The position numbers and the translations under genes are program-made. From positions 4,841,001-4,905,000 of the forward strand of contig NZ_RJUU01000001.1 in NCBI RefSeq assembly GCF_003751445.1: a stretch of DNA of 64,000 nt, read 5' to 3'. Positions 25,751 to 34,360 of the stretch are shown here, one piece after another. The notes beneath the pieces are model-generated. The model saw only the letters and a list, made by a program, of their open reading frames with translations. It did no database searches and was not told where the DNA came from. Position 1 is the stretch's first letter; each line of letters starts with the position of its first letter. This stretch comes from Streptomyces sp. 840.1 (lineage in GTDB: Bacteria > Actinomycetota > Actinomycetes > Streptomycetales > Streptomycetaceae).

Positions 25751-26644
25751 CTACTTCACCGGCGTGAAGTCCCGCGCCCCGATGAACTCCGGGCGGCGGA
25801 TCGGAGCCGCGAAGGGCTCCTCGGCCTTGTTCTCCACGCTGTTGAACACGATGAAGACGTTGCTGCGCGGGTACGGGGTGATGTTGTCGCCCGAACCGTG
25901 CATGGCGTTGCAGTCGAACCAGGTCGCCGAACCGGCCGGCCCCGTGAAGAGCTTGATGCCGTGCCGGTCGGCCATCTTCGTCAGCGCCTCGTCGGACGGG
26001 GTGCCCGCGTCCTGCATCTGCAGCGACTTCTTGTAGTTGTCCTTCGGTGTCTCACCCGCGCACCCGAGGAACGACTTGTGCGAGCCGGGCATGATCATCA
26101 GCCCGCCGTTGGTGTCGTAGTTCTCGGTCAGCGCGATCGAGACGGACACCGCCCGCATGTTCGGCAGACCGTCCTCGGCGTGCCAGGTCTCGAAGTCCGA
26201 GTGCCAGTAGAACCCCGAGGCACCGAAGCCCGGCTTGACGTTGATCCGGGACTGGTGGACGTACACGTCCGAGCCGAGGATCTGCCGGGCCCGGCCGACC
26301 ACGCGCTCGTCGCTGACCAGCCGGGCGAACACCTCGCTGAGCCGGTGGACCTCGAAGACCGACCGTACGTCCTGCGACTTCGGCTCGATGATCGAGCGTT
26401 CGTCGGCCCGGACCGCAGGATCGGCGATCAGCCGCTCCAGTTCGGCGTGGTAGCCGGCCACTTCGTCCGGTTCGATCAGCTGGCCGACGGTGAGGAAGCC
26501 GTCGCGCTCAAACCCCTGGAGGTCCTTCGCGGAGACCGGCCCCGGTGCGCCCGGCGCGGACCAGATGACCGGGTCCTGGCGGGGAGTGGTCATCTCGGCG
26601 GCGCCGCGCGATGGGTACAGGTCGGCGCGTACATCAGTGGTCAT
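25751..26644 (-). CDS. ectD: Ectoine hydroxylase EctD
   Basis: Fe(II)/2-oxoglutarate-dependent dioxygenase of 297 residues that converts ectoine to 5-hydroxyectoine in the cytoplasm. The metal triad is His and Asp of FYWHSDFETWH and the distal His of NAMHGSGDN; GFGASGFYWHSD is the family signature. It is the last gene of ectABCD, 6 bases after ectC, so this strain should make both ectoines. A second ATG at residue 18 (MTTPRQDP) could also start it. Confidence 0.96.
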   Translation of the reverse strand: MTTDVRADLYPSRGAAEMTTPRQDPVIWSAPGAPGPVSAKDLQGFERDGFLTVGQLIEPDEVAGYHAELERLIADPAVRADERSIIEPKSQDVRSVFEVHRLSEVFARLVSDERVVGRARQILGSDVYVHQSRINVKPGFGASGFYWHSDFETWHAEDGLPNMRAVSVSIALTENYDTNGGLMIMPGSHKSFLGCAGETPKDNYKKSLQMQDAGTPSDEALTKMADRHGIKLFTGPAGSATWFDCNAMHGSGDNITPYPRSNVFIVFNSVENKAEEPFAAPIRRPEFIGARDFTPVK

Positions 26645-26650
26645 GATGGT

Positions 26651-27049
26651 TCAGCCCTCCTCGGTCAGCAGCGGGTAGACACCGTTCTCGTCGTGGTCCT
26701 CCCGTCCGGTGACGGGAGGATTGAAGACGCACACGCACCGGAAGTCCGTCTTGGGACGCAGGGTGTGGTGCTCGTGCCCGTTCAACAGGTACATCGTGCC
26801 CGGGGCGATCCAGTGCTTCTCACCGGTCTCGTCGTTGGTGAGTTCTGCCTCGCCCTCCGTGCAGAGCACGGCCTCGATGTGGTTGGCGTACCACATCGAG
26901 GTCTCCGTGCCCGCGTACAGCACGGTCTCGTGGAGCGAGAAGCCCACCTTCTCCTTGGCGAGCACGATGCGCTTGCTCTCCCAGGTGCCGGAGGCGGACT
27001 TCACGTGCCGGTCGGTGTTCTCGACGTCACTGAACGATCGGACAATCAC
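26651..27049 (-). CDS. ectC: L-ectoine synthase EctC
   Basis: A 132-residue cupin enzyme that cyclises N-gamma-acetyl-diaminobutyrate to ectoine. The family opening [16 protein letters not shown] is present, as are cupin metal and substrate residues in [18 protein letters not shown] and [12 protein letters not shown]. It starts with GTG. It is separated from ectB by 107 bases containing two strong hairpins, unlike the tight junction with ectD, so its expression may be uncoupled from ectB. Confidence 0.97.
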   Translation of the reverse strand: MIVRSFSDVENTDRHVKSASGTWESKRIVLAKEKVGFSLHETVLYAGTETSMWYANHIEAVLCTEGEAELTNDETGEKHWIAPGTMYLLNGHEHHTLRPKTDFRCVCVFNPPVTGREDHDENGVYPLLTEEG

Positions 27050-27087
27050 GGTGGGTCGGTGCCTTTCTCTCTACGGTGTATCTCATC

Positions 27088-27156
27088 GGGGCCGCCCGGG
27101 GGCGGCCCCGGGCCGGAGGCGGTCGGGTGACCTGGGGCCGGGCACCCGACCGCCTC
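27088..27156 (-). promoter_or_regulatory. Two consecutive hairpins between ectB and ectC
   Basis: On the transcribed strand, GAGGCGGTCGGGTG / CACCCGACCGCCTC (14 pairs, arms 27116-27129 and 27143-27156) starts directly after the ectB stop. GGCGGCCCC / GGGGCCGCC (9 pairs, 27088-27109) follows. No U tract comes after either. They may attenuate transcription, stabilise the upstream mRNA or mark a processing site. Confidence 0.6.
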
Positions 27157-28419
27157 TCAGGCGGTCTCGCGGACGCAGCGGGCCAGCGTGCGCAGGCCCT
27201 CGTCCAGCTCCTCGGGGGTGATGGTCAGCGGCGGGAGCAGCTTGACGACCTCGCTCTGCGGGCCGGACGTCTCCAGCAGCAGCCCCAGCTCGAAGGCGCG
27301 GGCGCACACGGCCGACGCACGCGCCGGGTCATCGAACTCCAGACCCCACACGAGTCCGCGGCCGCGGAACCGCGCGCTGTCGTGCTCGCCGCAGATCGCC
27401 AGCAGGGTCTGTTCGACCTGCTGGCCGCGGGCCCGGGTCTGCTGCGCCATCTGGCCGTCGGCCCAGTAGGCGTCGAGCGTGGCGGCGGCGGTGACGAAGG
27501 CCGGGTTGTTGCCGCGGAAGGTGCCGTTGTGCTCGCCCGGCTCCCAGATGTCCAGCTCACCCTTGAAGAGGCAGAGTGACATGGGCATGCCGTAGCCGCT
27601 GATCGACTTCGACAGGGTCACGATGTCCGGGACGATGCCGGACTCCTCGAAGGAGAAGAAGTCGCCGGTACGGCCGCAGCCCATCTGGATGTCGTCGACG
27701 ATCAGGAGCATGTCCTGGCGGTGGCACAGCTCCTGGAGCGCGCGGAGCCACTCGGCGCGGGCGACGTTGATGCCGCCCTCGCCCTGGACCGTCTCCACGA
27801 TCACGGCGGCGGGCTTGTTGAGGCCGGATCCCTGGTCCTCCAGGAGGCGCTCGAACCAGAGGAAGTCGGGGATCTGACCGTCGAAGTAGTTGTCGAACGG
27901 CATCGGGGTGCCGTGCACCAGCGGGATGCCGGCGCCGGCCCGCTTGAAGGCGTTGCCGGTGACGGCCAGCGAGCCGAGCGACATGCCGTGGAAGGCGTTG
28001 GTGAACGACACCACGGACTCGCGGCCCTTGACCTTGCGGGCGAGCTTCAGCGCCGACTCGACGGCGTTGGTGCCCGTCGGGCCGGGGAACATCACCTTGT
28101 ACGGCAGGTCGCGCGGCCGCAGGATGACGTTCTGGAAGGTCTCCAGGAAGGCCCGCTTGGCGGTGGTCGCCATGTCGAGGCCGTGGGTGATGCCGTCGCG
28201 CTCGATGTAGTCGATCAGCGCGCGTTTCAGCACCGGGTTGTTGTGGCCGTAGTTGAGTGATCCGGCTCCGGCGAAGAAGTCGAGGTACGAGTGGCCGTCC
28301 TCGTCCGTCAGGCGGGCGCCCTGCGCGCGGTCGAACACGGCGGGCCAGCCTCGGCAGTAGCTACGTACCTCGGACTCGAGGGTTTCGAAGACACTCAGGG
28401 CGGGCGGGGTGATGGTCAC
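27157..28419 (-). CDS. ectB: Diaminobutyrate-2-oxoglutarate transaminase EctB
   Basis: A 420-residue class III aminotransferase making L-2,4-diaminobutyrate from aspartate semialdehyde, using glutamate as donor. Cofactor contacts are visible in GPTGTNAVESALKLAR, FTNAFHGMS, LIVDDIQMGCGRTG and the Schiff-base Lys in TLSKSISGYGMP. It starts with GTG (MTITPPALSVFETLESEVRS). It lies 87 bases after ectA in the usual ectABCD order. Confidence 0.97.
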   Translation of the reverse strand: MTITPPALSVFETLESEVRSYCRGWPAVFDRAQGARLTDEDGHSYLDFFAGAGSLNYGHNNPVLKRALIDYIERDGITHGLDMATTAKRAFLETFQNVILRPRDLPYKVMFPGPTGTNAVESALKLARKVKGRESVVSFTNAFHGMSLGSLAVTGNAFKRAGAGIPLVHGTPMPFDNYFDGQIPDFLWFERLLEDQGSGLNKPAAVIVETVQGEGGINVARAEWLRALQELCHRQDMLLIVDDIQMGCGRTGDFFSFEESGIVPDIVTLSKSISGYGMPMSLCLFKGELDIWEPGEHNGTFRGNNPAFVTAAATLDAYWADGQMAQQTRARGQQVEQTLLAICGEHDSARFRGRGLVWGLEFDDPARASAVCARAFELGLLLETSGPQSEVVKLLPPLTITPEELDEGLRTLARCVRETA

Positions 28420-28506
28420 AGCGGGTCTCCTGCGTGAGGGGGGTGTGACGTGCGGCGGTGAAGGGGGGCGCGGCGGGCACCGGGGCCCGTCGGCGGAAGT
28501 GCTCGC

Positions 28507-29037
28507 TCAGGCGTGGAACGGGCCTATGCGGTAGAGCACTTCCGGCAGATGAGTGCCCTCCGGGAACAGGCCGCCGTCGAAGAGCACCTCGCGCTCCAGC
28601 GCCACGTCGTGGCGCTGGGCGTAGGACGTGAAAAGGCGGTCCGACGCGGTGTTGTCCGGTGTGATGGTCGTCTCGAGCGAGGCCAGGCCCTGGTGTGCGG
28701 CGACCCGTGAGGTCAGCTCGTCCAGCAGCTTCGCCGCCAGGCCCGTGCCGCGGTGGCCGTGGTCGACGGCCACCTGCCAGACGACGAGCGTCTCGGGGCG
28801 GTCTGGCCTGATGTACCCGGTCACGAAGGCGACCGGGCTGCCGGTCTCGTCGCGGGCGACCACGGAGGTCGCCGCGAAGTCACGGCACCACAGCAGGTAG
28901 CTGTACGAGGAGTTGAGGTCCAGGACCTTGGAGTCGCGGGCTATGCGCCAGATCGCGGCTCCGTCCTCCACTCGTGGGGTGTCGATGGTGATGAATTCGC
29001 TTCGGGCACGTGCAAAATCTGCTGGTGCGGCGGTCAT
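28507..29037 (-). CDS. ectA: Diaminobutyrate acetyltransferase EctA
   Basis: A 176-residue GNAT enzyme that acetylates L-2,4-diaminobutyrate at the gamma nitrogen. Its signature IWRIARDSKVLDLNSSYSYL and the acetyl-CoA loop VDHGHRGTGLAAKLLDEL are clear. ATG 29037 (MTAAPADFARARSEF) matches the Streptomyces family start. No strong Shine-Dalgarno precedes it, and the 30 bases upstream are AT-rich. A start 12 codons earlier (MQFRNLLGKFKS) is possible but not better. First gene of the ect operon. Confidence 0.95.
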   Translation of the reverse strand: MTAAPADFARARSEFITIDTPRVEDGAAIWRIARDSKVLDLNSSYSYLLWCRDFAATSVVARDETGSPVAFVTGYIRPDRPETLVVWQVAVDHGHRGTGLAAKLLDELTSRVAAHQGLASLETTITPDNTASDRLFTSYAQRHDVALEREVLFDGGLFPEGTHLPEVLYRIGPFHA

Positions 29038-29057
29038 GGATTTGAATTTACCCAGCA

Positions 29058-29069
29058 AATTTCGAAATT
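29058..29069 (-). promoter_or_regulatory. AT-rich palindrome upstream of ectA
   Basis: The perfect 12-bp palindrome AATTTCGAAATT lies 21 bases before the ectA ATG in the most AT-rich part of the window (29038-29250). This gap of 316 bases should hold the ect promoter; the site may be an operator, but no regulator gene is adjacent. Confidence 0.45.
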
Positions 29070-29293
29070 GCATCGAGGAAAAGGGTTGGGTGAAGACGCC
29101 TTCTGTGCTATCACGCGGGTGCGCGCTCCAGCGCGAAACGGTTGCGATTCCTTCCGAATTGACCCGGATTTATCGGGCAAAACGAACTCGGTGTGGAGTC
29201 GGTCACAACGTGATAACTCTATGGAGACGTAACCGAAATGAGTGACGGACCCTCGTGGAAACTGGGGCGTTTAGTCTTCGGAGAAGCGGGCAG

Positions 29294-29339
29294 AAGAATG
29301 CGGGGAGCTGTTCTCGACGAAACAACTCCCCGCATTCTT
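29294..29339 (-). terminator. Terminator of the class V aminotransferase gene
   Basis: AAGAATGCGGGGAG / CTCCCCGCATTCTT forms a 14-pair stem that continues after one mismatch by four more pairs around an 8-base loop. It lies 14 bases after the aminotransferase stop and separates it from the ectA promoter region. Confidence 0.88.
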
Positions 29340-29353
29340 GAATTGCGCACGAT

Positions 29354-30460
29354 TTATTCGCTGGGCCAGGTTTCCGAAACCGCCTTGCGGGCAGCTTCGA
29401 AATTGACCTGCCGGCCCGCATCGGCCAGCGCCGCCCCCAGAGCAGCGAGCGAGGAGAGCACCGCGCCCCGCGTCGCGTCCACCCCGTAGTGATTGACCCG
29501 GATCATCTCCCCGGCCAGCGCCCCGCCGCCCGCGATCAGCGGCAGCGAGGGGTCCTCGGACAGTGCCCGCGCCACCAGGCCCGCGGCGTCCACGCCCTGC
29601 GGAGCGCGCAGCGTGGTCGCCACCGGTGCGGCGTCCTTCGCCTCACGCACGTACGGGGCCAGCCCGCCGCCCAGCGCGAGCGCGCCGGCCCGGGTGGCCG
29701 CAGCCGCGGCGGCGTGCCGGGCCATGACGGCGTCCAGGCCCTCCGCCTCGATCCGCTCCGTGCAGGCCTCCAGGGCCAGCATCTCCAGCTGGGCCGGTGC
29801 ATGCGGCAGCGCCTTGCGCCCACCGTCGATCCAGCGCTCCTTCCAGTCCAGCAGCGAGAGGTAGGAGCGGCGCGGGGCCTGCGGGTTGGCCGCCAGCCGC
29901 TCCCAGGCGCGGGCGCTCACCGACACCGCGGACACCCCGGCCGGGCCGCCCATCGCCTTCTGCGCGCCGATCACGCACAGGTCGACGCCCCACGCGTCCG
30001 GCAGCAGCGGCTCGGCGCCCACCGAGGCCACGGCGTCCAGCATGAACAGCGCCCCGTGCGCGCGCACGACCTCACCGATCTCCGCGACCGGGTTGGTGTT
30101 GCCGGTCGCCGCCTCCGCGTGCACCAGCGAGACGAAGTCGATCTCCGGGTTGGCGTCCAGCGCCTGCGCTACCTGTTCGGCGGTGACGGCGGTGTGGAAG
30201 GGCACCGCCAGGTCGACGACCTCGGTGCCGCAGTCGCGCAGCCAGTTGCCGAAGGTCTGCCCGTAGGGACCCGTCACCACGTTCAGGGCGGTCGACCCGG
30301 GCCGGGCGCCGCCCCGGATGCAGCCTTCGAGGGGGAGCAGGGCCTCGCCCTGCGTGATGACGACATCCTGCTCGGTGGCCAGCAGCCGGGCCACCCGCCG
30401 CTCGATCGACGCGAAATGCGCGGCGGTGAGCGGGCTGAGGTCGAGGAAGGGGTGCGTCAC
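29354..30460 (-). CDS. PLP-dependent aminotransferase, serine-pyruvate/alanine-glyoxylate type
   Basis: A 368-residue class V aminotransferase. The cofactor Asp is in FMLDAVASVGAEP and the Schiff-base Lys in VIGAQKAMGGPAG. GTG 30460 (MTHPFLDLSPLTAAHFASIE) is chosen since the family N-terminus begins there; earlier in-frame codons overlap the divergent amidohydrolase start. The amino-group donor and acceptor are not evident. It is divergent from an amidohydrolase, which could suggest a shared catabolic route. Confidence 0.87.
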   Translation of the reverse strand: MTHPFLDLSPLTAAHFASIERRVARLLATEQDVVITQGEALLPLEGCIRGGARPGSTALNVVTGPYGQTFGNWLRDCGTEVVDLAVPFHTAVTAEQVAQALDANPEIDFVSLVHAEAATGNTNPVAEIGEVVRAHGALFMLDAVASVGAEPLLPDAWGVDLCVIGAQKAMGGPAGVSAVSVSARAWERLAANPQAPRRSYLSLLDWKERWIDGGRKALPHAPAQLEMLALEACTERIEAEGLDAVMARHAAAAAATRAGALALGGGLAPYVREAKDAAPVATTLRAPQGVDAAGLVARALSEDPSLPLIAGGGALAGEMIRVNHYGVDATRGAVLSSLAALGAALADAGRQVNFEAARKAVSETWPSE

Positions 30461-30572
30461 GGTGCTGCTCTCTTCGGGATCGGGACGGTGTACGGGCCTG
30501 CGGACCGGGCCCGCACCGAGCGTACCCAGCACCTCGCGGCCCGCCCGAGGGGTCCCTCGTACAGTGCTGTCC

Positions 30573-31673
30573 ATGAGTGATCACCAGGCGCCGAGGGTGC
30601 TGCATGTGAAGGGGCGGGTGCTCGTCGGACCCGAAGAGGTCAGGGACGAACTCTGGGCGGTCGACGGGCGCGTCACATACGAGCGGCCCCCCGGCGCGGA
30701 CGGGGCGACCGTCCTCACCGGCTGGACGCTGCCGGGGCTGGTCGACGCCCACTGCCACGTCGGGCTCGACCACCACGGGGCCGTCGACACGGCGACCACC
30801 GAGAAGCAGGCCGTCGACGACCGGGAGGCCGGCGCGCTGCTCCTGCGCGACGCGGGTTCGCCCGCCGACACCCGGTGGATCGACGACCGCGAGGACCTCC
30901 CGAAGATCATCCGGGCCGGCCGCCACATCGCCAGGACCCGGCGCTACACCAGGAACTACGCGTACGAGATCGAGCCGGACGAGCTTGTCGCGTACGTGGC
31001 GCAGGAGGCGCGCCGCGGCGACGGCTGGGTGAAGCTGGTCGGGGACTGGATCGACCGGGAGGTGGGCGACCTGACCGCCTGCTGGCCGCGCGAGGCGGTC
31101 GGGGCCGCCATCGAGGAGGCACACCGGCTGGGCGCCAGGGTCACCGCGCACTGCTTCGCGGAGGACTCGCTGCGCGATCTCGTCGAGGCCGGGATCGACT
31201 GCGTCGAGCACGCGACCGGGCTCACCGAGGAGACCGTCCCGCTCTTCGCCGAGCGCGGGGTGGCGATCGTCCCGACGCTGGTCAACATCGCCACCTTCCC
31301 CTCGCTGGCGCGCGGCGGCGACGCCAAGTACCCGCGCTGGTCGGCCCATATGCGCCGGCTGCACGAGCGGCGTTACGACACGGTGGGCGCCGCCTACGAC
31401 GCCGGGGTCCCCGTCTTCGTGGGCACCGACGCGGGCGGGGTGCTGGCCCACGGGCTGGTGGCCGACGAGGTCGCGGAACTGGTGAAGGCGGGCATCCCGG
31501 CCCTGGAGGCGCTGTCCGCGGCGGCCTGGGGCGCCCGCGCGTGGCTCGGGCGGCCGGGGCTGGAGGAGGGGGCCCCGGCGGACCTGGTGGTGTACGACGA
31601 GGACCCGCGGGCGGACGTGCGCGTGCTGGCCGCGCCCCGCAGGGTCGTGCTGAACGGACGGGTGATCGGCTGA
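30573..31673 (+). CDS. Amidohydrolase family protein (imidazolonepropionase-like)
   Basis: A 366-residue metal-dependent hydrolase with a TIM-barrel and flanking beta-sandwich. The first metal motif is LVDAHCHVGLDHHG, further His ligands occur in VTAHCFAE and DCVEHATG, and the catalytic Asp lies in FVGTDAGG. No Shine-Dalgarno is seen before ATG 30573; a -10-like TACAGT ends 7 bases before it, which suggests a leaderless transcript. The substrate is unknown. Confidence 0.86.
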   Translation: MSDHQAPRVLHVKGRVLVGPEEVRDELWAVDGRVTYERPPGADGATVLTGWTLPGLVDAHCHVGLDHHGAVDTATTEKQAVDDREAGALLLRDAGSPADTRWIDDREDLPKIIRAGRHIARTRRYTRNYAYEIEPDELVAYVAQEARRGDGWVKLVGDWIDREVGDLTACWPREAVGAAIEEAHRLGARVTAHCFAEDSLRDLVEAGIDCVEHATGLTEETVPLFAERGVAIVPTLVNIATFPSLARGGDAKYPRWSAHMRRLHERRYDTVGAAYDAGVPVFVGTDAGGVLAHGLVADEVAELVKAGIPALEALSAAAWGARAWLGRPGLEEGAPADLVVYDEDPRADVRVLAAPRRVVLNGRVIG

Positions 31674-31679
31674 CGGGTG

Positions 31680-31703
31680 CCCCGGGGCGGACCGGCCCCG
31701 GGG
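31680..31703 (+). terminator. Terminator after the amidohydrolase gene
   Basis: CCCCGGGGC / GCCCCGGGG with a 6-base loop, 6 bases after the stop. The remaining part of this 332-base gap (31704-32005) should carry the LAETG protein promoter; I note CCCCTTTGGGG near 31861 and a GAATATTC palindrome near 31837 but cannot assign them. Confidence 0.72.
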
Positions 31704-32005
31704 TGCGCCGTGTTGACCGGCAGTTACCGGAGCCCGGACCGTTCGTTGAACCACTTCTGCGTGCGCCCCGGTACCGCCGTCCCCGAGCCGCTCACACTCA
31801 GTGAAACGGGTGAACCCGAGGAACGCACGTGCCGGAATATTCGAATACAAGCACGGAAACCCCCCTTTGGGGTGAACTCACCTCAGGTATCCGCCAGTTC
31901 ACCCTCCGTGCGTAAAGATTCACGGAGTCGAGGCCACCGGTGCCCGCGATGTCCCCCATTGGACGGCGCCGGCGGCTCCAAGTCTCTTGTGGGGGTTCCA
32001 CCATC

Positions 32006-33127
32006 TTGAACAGCAACACCTTCCGCCTCGCTGCCCTTGCGGTCGCCGCCGCTCCCGTCGCGCTGCTGGTCGCCGTCCCGGCCCAGGCCGCCACCGCGAC
32101 CACCGCCGCGACCACCGGCGGCGGGAAGGCGAGCGCGGTAGTGCTCCGCACCGCACTCGACGTCTCGCTCCTGAACAAGACGATCGATGTCCCGCTCAGG
32201 ACCACGCTCAACGAGGTACACGCCCCGGCCACCAAGAAGGAGACCGCGCTCAGCGTGCGGCTCGACGGCGTGGAGCACGGACAGCCGGTCAAGGTCCTGC
32301 GCGCGGATGTCGCGACGGCGAACGCGACCGTCGACAAGCACCGTGCCGAGGGCTACACGAACATCGCGAAGGCCCGGCTCCACCTGCCCGGACTGCCGTT
32401 GCTCTCGCTGATCGAGGTCGAGCAGATCACCACGAAGGCGGTCTGCGAGGTGGGCCACCGGCCGGTGGCCGAGGCGAACGTGCTGGGGCATGTGAAGGTG
32501 CTCGGCCGGCGCGTCACCCTCACCACCGGAGGCACCACCGAGATCAAGGTGCCCGGTGTCGGTGAGGTGGCGCTCGACCTGGCGAAGACGGACACCACCT
32601 CGCGCACCGCGGCGGCCACGGCGCTCCGGCTGAAGGTCTCGGTCAACCCGCTCAAGCTCAACGTCGCCGATGTGCAGGGCGAGGTCACGCTCGCCGAGGC
32701 CACCTGCGAGACCCCGAAGGCGCCCAAGCCGGGCGGCTCCACCGGCGGCTCTTCGGACGGCGGCTCCTCGAACGGTGGTTCGTCCGACGGTGGTTCGTCC
32801 GACGGTGGTTCCGACAACGGTGGTTCGTCCGACGGGGGCTCCAGCACCAACGGCTCCGGCAGCTCCGGCAGCTCCGGCACTTCGGGCAGCGGGGGCAGCT
32901 CGGGCAACGGGGGCAGCAGCAGTTCCACCTCCGGTCACTCCGGTGGTGACTCCGGCGGCGATGTGAAGACGCAGACCGGCACCGGCAACGCCCCCGCGGC
33001 CACCGACGCCGACCTCGCCGAGACGGGCTCCAGCTCCACCACGCCGTACATCGCCGGTGGCGCGGCCCTGCTGCTGGCAGCCGGCGCGGGCGCCATGGTC
33101 GTGGCCAGGCGGCGTTCGCAGAACTGA
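32006..33127 (+). CDS. SCO1860-type LAETG-anchored surface protein
   Basis: A 373-residue sortase substrate. A signal peptide (TFRLAALAVAAAPVALLVAV ending PAQA) leads to a domain of about 200 residues with two conserved cysteines (AVCEVGHR, EATCETP). A low-complexity stretch of GGSSDGGSS-like repeats follows, then the sorting signal LAETG at residues 337-341 with a hydrophobic helix and an RRR tail. TTG 32006 is the likely start because the signal peptide begins there; ATGs at 31940 or 31949 would add an Arg-rich extension. Expected to be attached to peptidoglycan by a class E sortase. Its function is unknown. Confidence 0.9.
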   Translation: MNSNTFRLAALAVAAAPVALLVAVPAQAATATTAATTGGGKASAVVLRTALDVSLLNKTIDVPLRTTLNEVHAPATKKETALSVRLDGVEHGQPVKVLRADVATANATVDKHRAEGYTNIAKARLHLPGLPLLSLIEVEQITTKAVCEVGHRPVAEANVLGHVKVLGRRVTLTTGGTTEIKVPGVGEVALDLAKTDTTSRTAAATALRLKVSVNPLKLNVADVQGEVTLAEATCETPKAPKPGGSTGGSSDGGSSNGGSSDGGSSDGGSDNGGSSDGGSSTNGSGSSGSSGTSGSGGSSGNGGSSSSTSGHSGGDSGGDVKTQTGTGNAPAATDADLAETGSSSTTPYIAGGAALLLAAGAGAMVVARRRSQN

Positions 33128-33182
33128 CCTGCGGGGGAGTGAGTCAGGGCCCGAGGGGGCGGCCGGGGGGCCGTAGGTAAAG

Positions 33183-33228
33183 GGGGCGGGGAGCGGTGTT
33201 CCACGGACGGAGCACCGCTCCCCGCCCC
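33183..33228. terminator. Bidirectional terminator between the LAETG gene and cobC
   Basis: GGGGCGGGGAGCGGTG and its exact complement (16 pairs) flank a 14-base loop between two convergent genes, 56 bases from the LAETG stop and 29 bases from the cobC stop. Confidence 0.88.
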
Positions 33229-33256
33229 TCGGCGCGACACCTGCCGGGCGGGGCCG

Positions 33257-34360
33257 TCACCTGCTGACGGCGGTCAGCGCCTGGAGCGCCTGGTCGAGCA
33301 CCTGCAGAAACCGGTTGGTCGTCGTACGGTCGCGCACGGCCAGCCGCAGCCAGTCGGTACCGAGCCCCGGGAACGTGTCGCCGCGCCGGGCGGCGAAGCC
33401 CAGCATCCGCAGCCGCTCCCGTATCTCCGCAGCCCGTTCGAGCCGGATCAGGACGAAGGGCGCCTCGGCCGGCTCCACCACCCGGATCTCGGTGAACTCG
33501 CGCAGCCCGGCGACCAGATGACACCGGTCCACCGCGATGCGCTCCGCAGCGGCCGCCGCCTCGGCCAGCGCGCTCGGCTCCACGCACGCCTCGGCCGCCG
33601 CCAGAGCGGGCGAGGACACCGGCCACAGCGGCTGCGCCTGCGCCAGCCTGCGCACGGTCTCCGGCGCGGCCGTGACGTAGCCGATCCGCAGCCCGGCGAG
33701 CCCCCAGGTCTTGGTGAGGCTGCGCAGGACCACGAGCCCGGGGACGTCCGTACGGCCGCACAGCGCCTCGCGCTCACCGGGCACTGCGTCCATGAACGCC
33801 TCGTCGACCACGAGAGTGCGCCCCGGGCGGGCCAGCTTCTCCAGGACGGCGGAGGGGTGCAGCACGGATGTCGGGTTGGTCGGATTGCCGACCACCACCA
33901 GATCCGCGTCGTCCGGAACGGCGGCCGGATCCAGCCGGAAGCCGTCCTCGGCCCGCAGCAGCACCCGGCCCACCTCGTGCCCGGCCGCGCGCAGGGCGGC
34001 CTCGGGCTCGGTGAACTGGGGATGGACCACCACCGGCCGCCGGGCCGGCAGCGCGCGTGCGATCAGCACGAACGCCTCCGCCGCACCCGAGGTCAACAGG
34101 ACCCGCTCGGGCGGCAGCCCGTGCCGTGCGGCGACCGCCGCGAGCGCGGGGCGTCCGTCCGGATAGGCGGAGAGTGCGCCCAGCGACGCGGCTATCCGCT
34201 CCTTCAGCCAGGCCGGTGGGGTGCCGGCCCGTACGTTGACGGCGAGATCGGTCAGATCCCGGCCCCGTCCCCGTACCTCCGCGTCACCGTGATGCCGCAG
34301 ATCGTGGGCGCCCGCGCCGGTCGCGTCGGGGCTCTCAGTGGGAGTGTGCATGACCGCCAT
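33257..34360 (-). CDS. cobC: CobC-like PLP-dependent enzyme of cobalamin synthesis (Rv2231c type)
   Basis: A 367-residue histidinol-phosphate aminotransferase-fold enzyme, related to threonine-phosphate decarboxylase that supplies the aminopropanol linker of cobalamin. It contains NVRAGTPPAWL, VVGNPTNPTSVL, the cofactor Asp in LVVDEAFMDAVPG and the Schiff-base Lys in RSLTKTWGLAGLRIGY. The start overlaps the preceding CobE-like gene by 26 bases (or 17 if ATG 34351 is used), implying coupled translation. The exact reaction in this branch is inferred from the family. Confidence 0.88.
   Translation of the reverse strand: MAVMHTPTESPDATGAGAHDLRHHGDAEVRGRGRDLTDLAVNVRAGTPPAWLKERIAASLGALSAYPDGRPALAAVAARHGLPPERVLLTSGAAEAFVLIARALPARRPVVVHPQFTEPEAALRAAGHEVGRVLLRAEDGFRLDPAAVPDDADLVVVGNPTNPTSVLHPSAVLEKLARPGRTLVVDEAFMDAVPGEREALCGRTDVPGLVVLRSLTKTWGLAGLRIGYVTAAPETVRRLAQAQPLWPVSSPALAAAEACVEPSALAEAAAAAERIAVDRCHLVAGLREFTEIRVVEPAEAPFVLIRLERAAEIRERLRMLGFAARRGDTFPGLGTDWLRLAVRDRTTTNRFLQVLDQALQALTAVSR

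Noticed and set aside
32006..33127. GGSSDGG-type nucleotide repeats considered as a repeat array or CRISPR
   Set aside because: They are in-frame codons of the wall-spanning linker of the LAETG protein and show no spacers.
34335..34360. The cobC/CobE-like overlap considered as a frameshift error
   Set aside because: Both frames are intact on either side, and using the inner ATG at 34351 gives an ordinary 17-base overlap.
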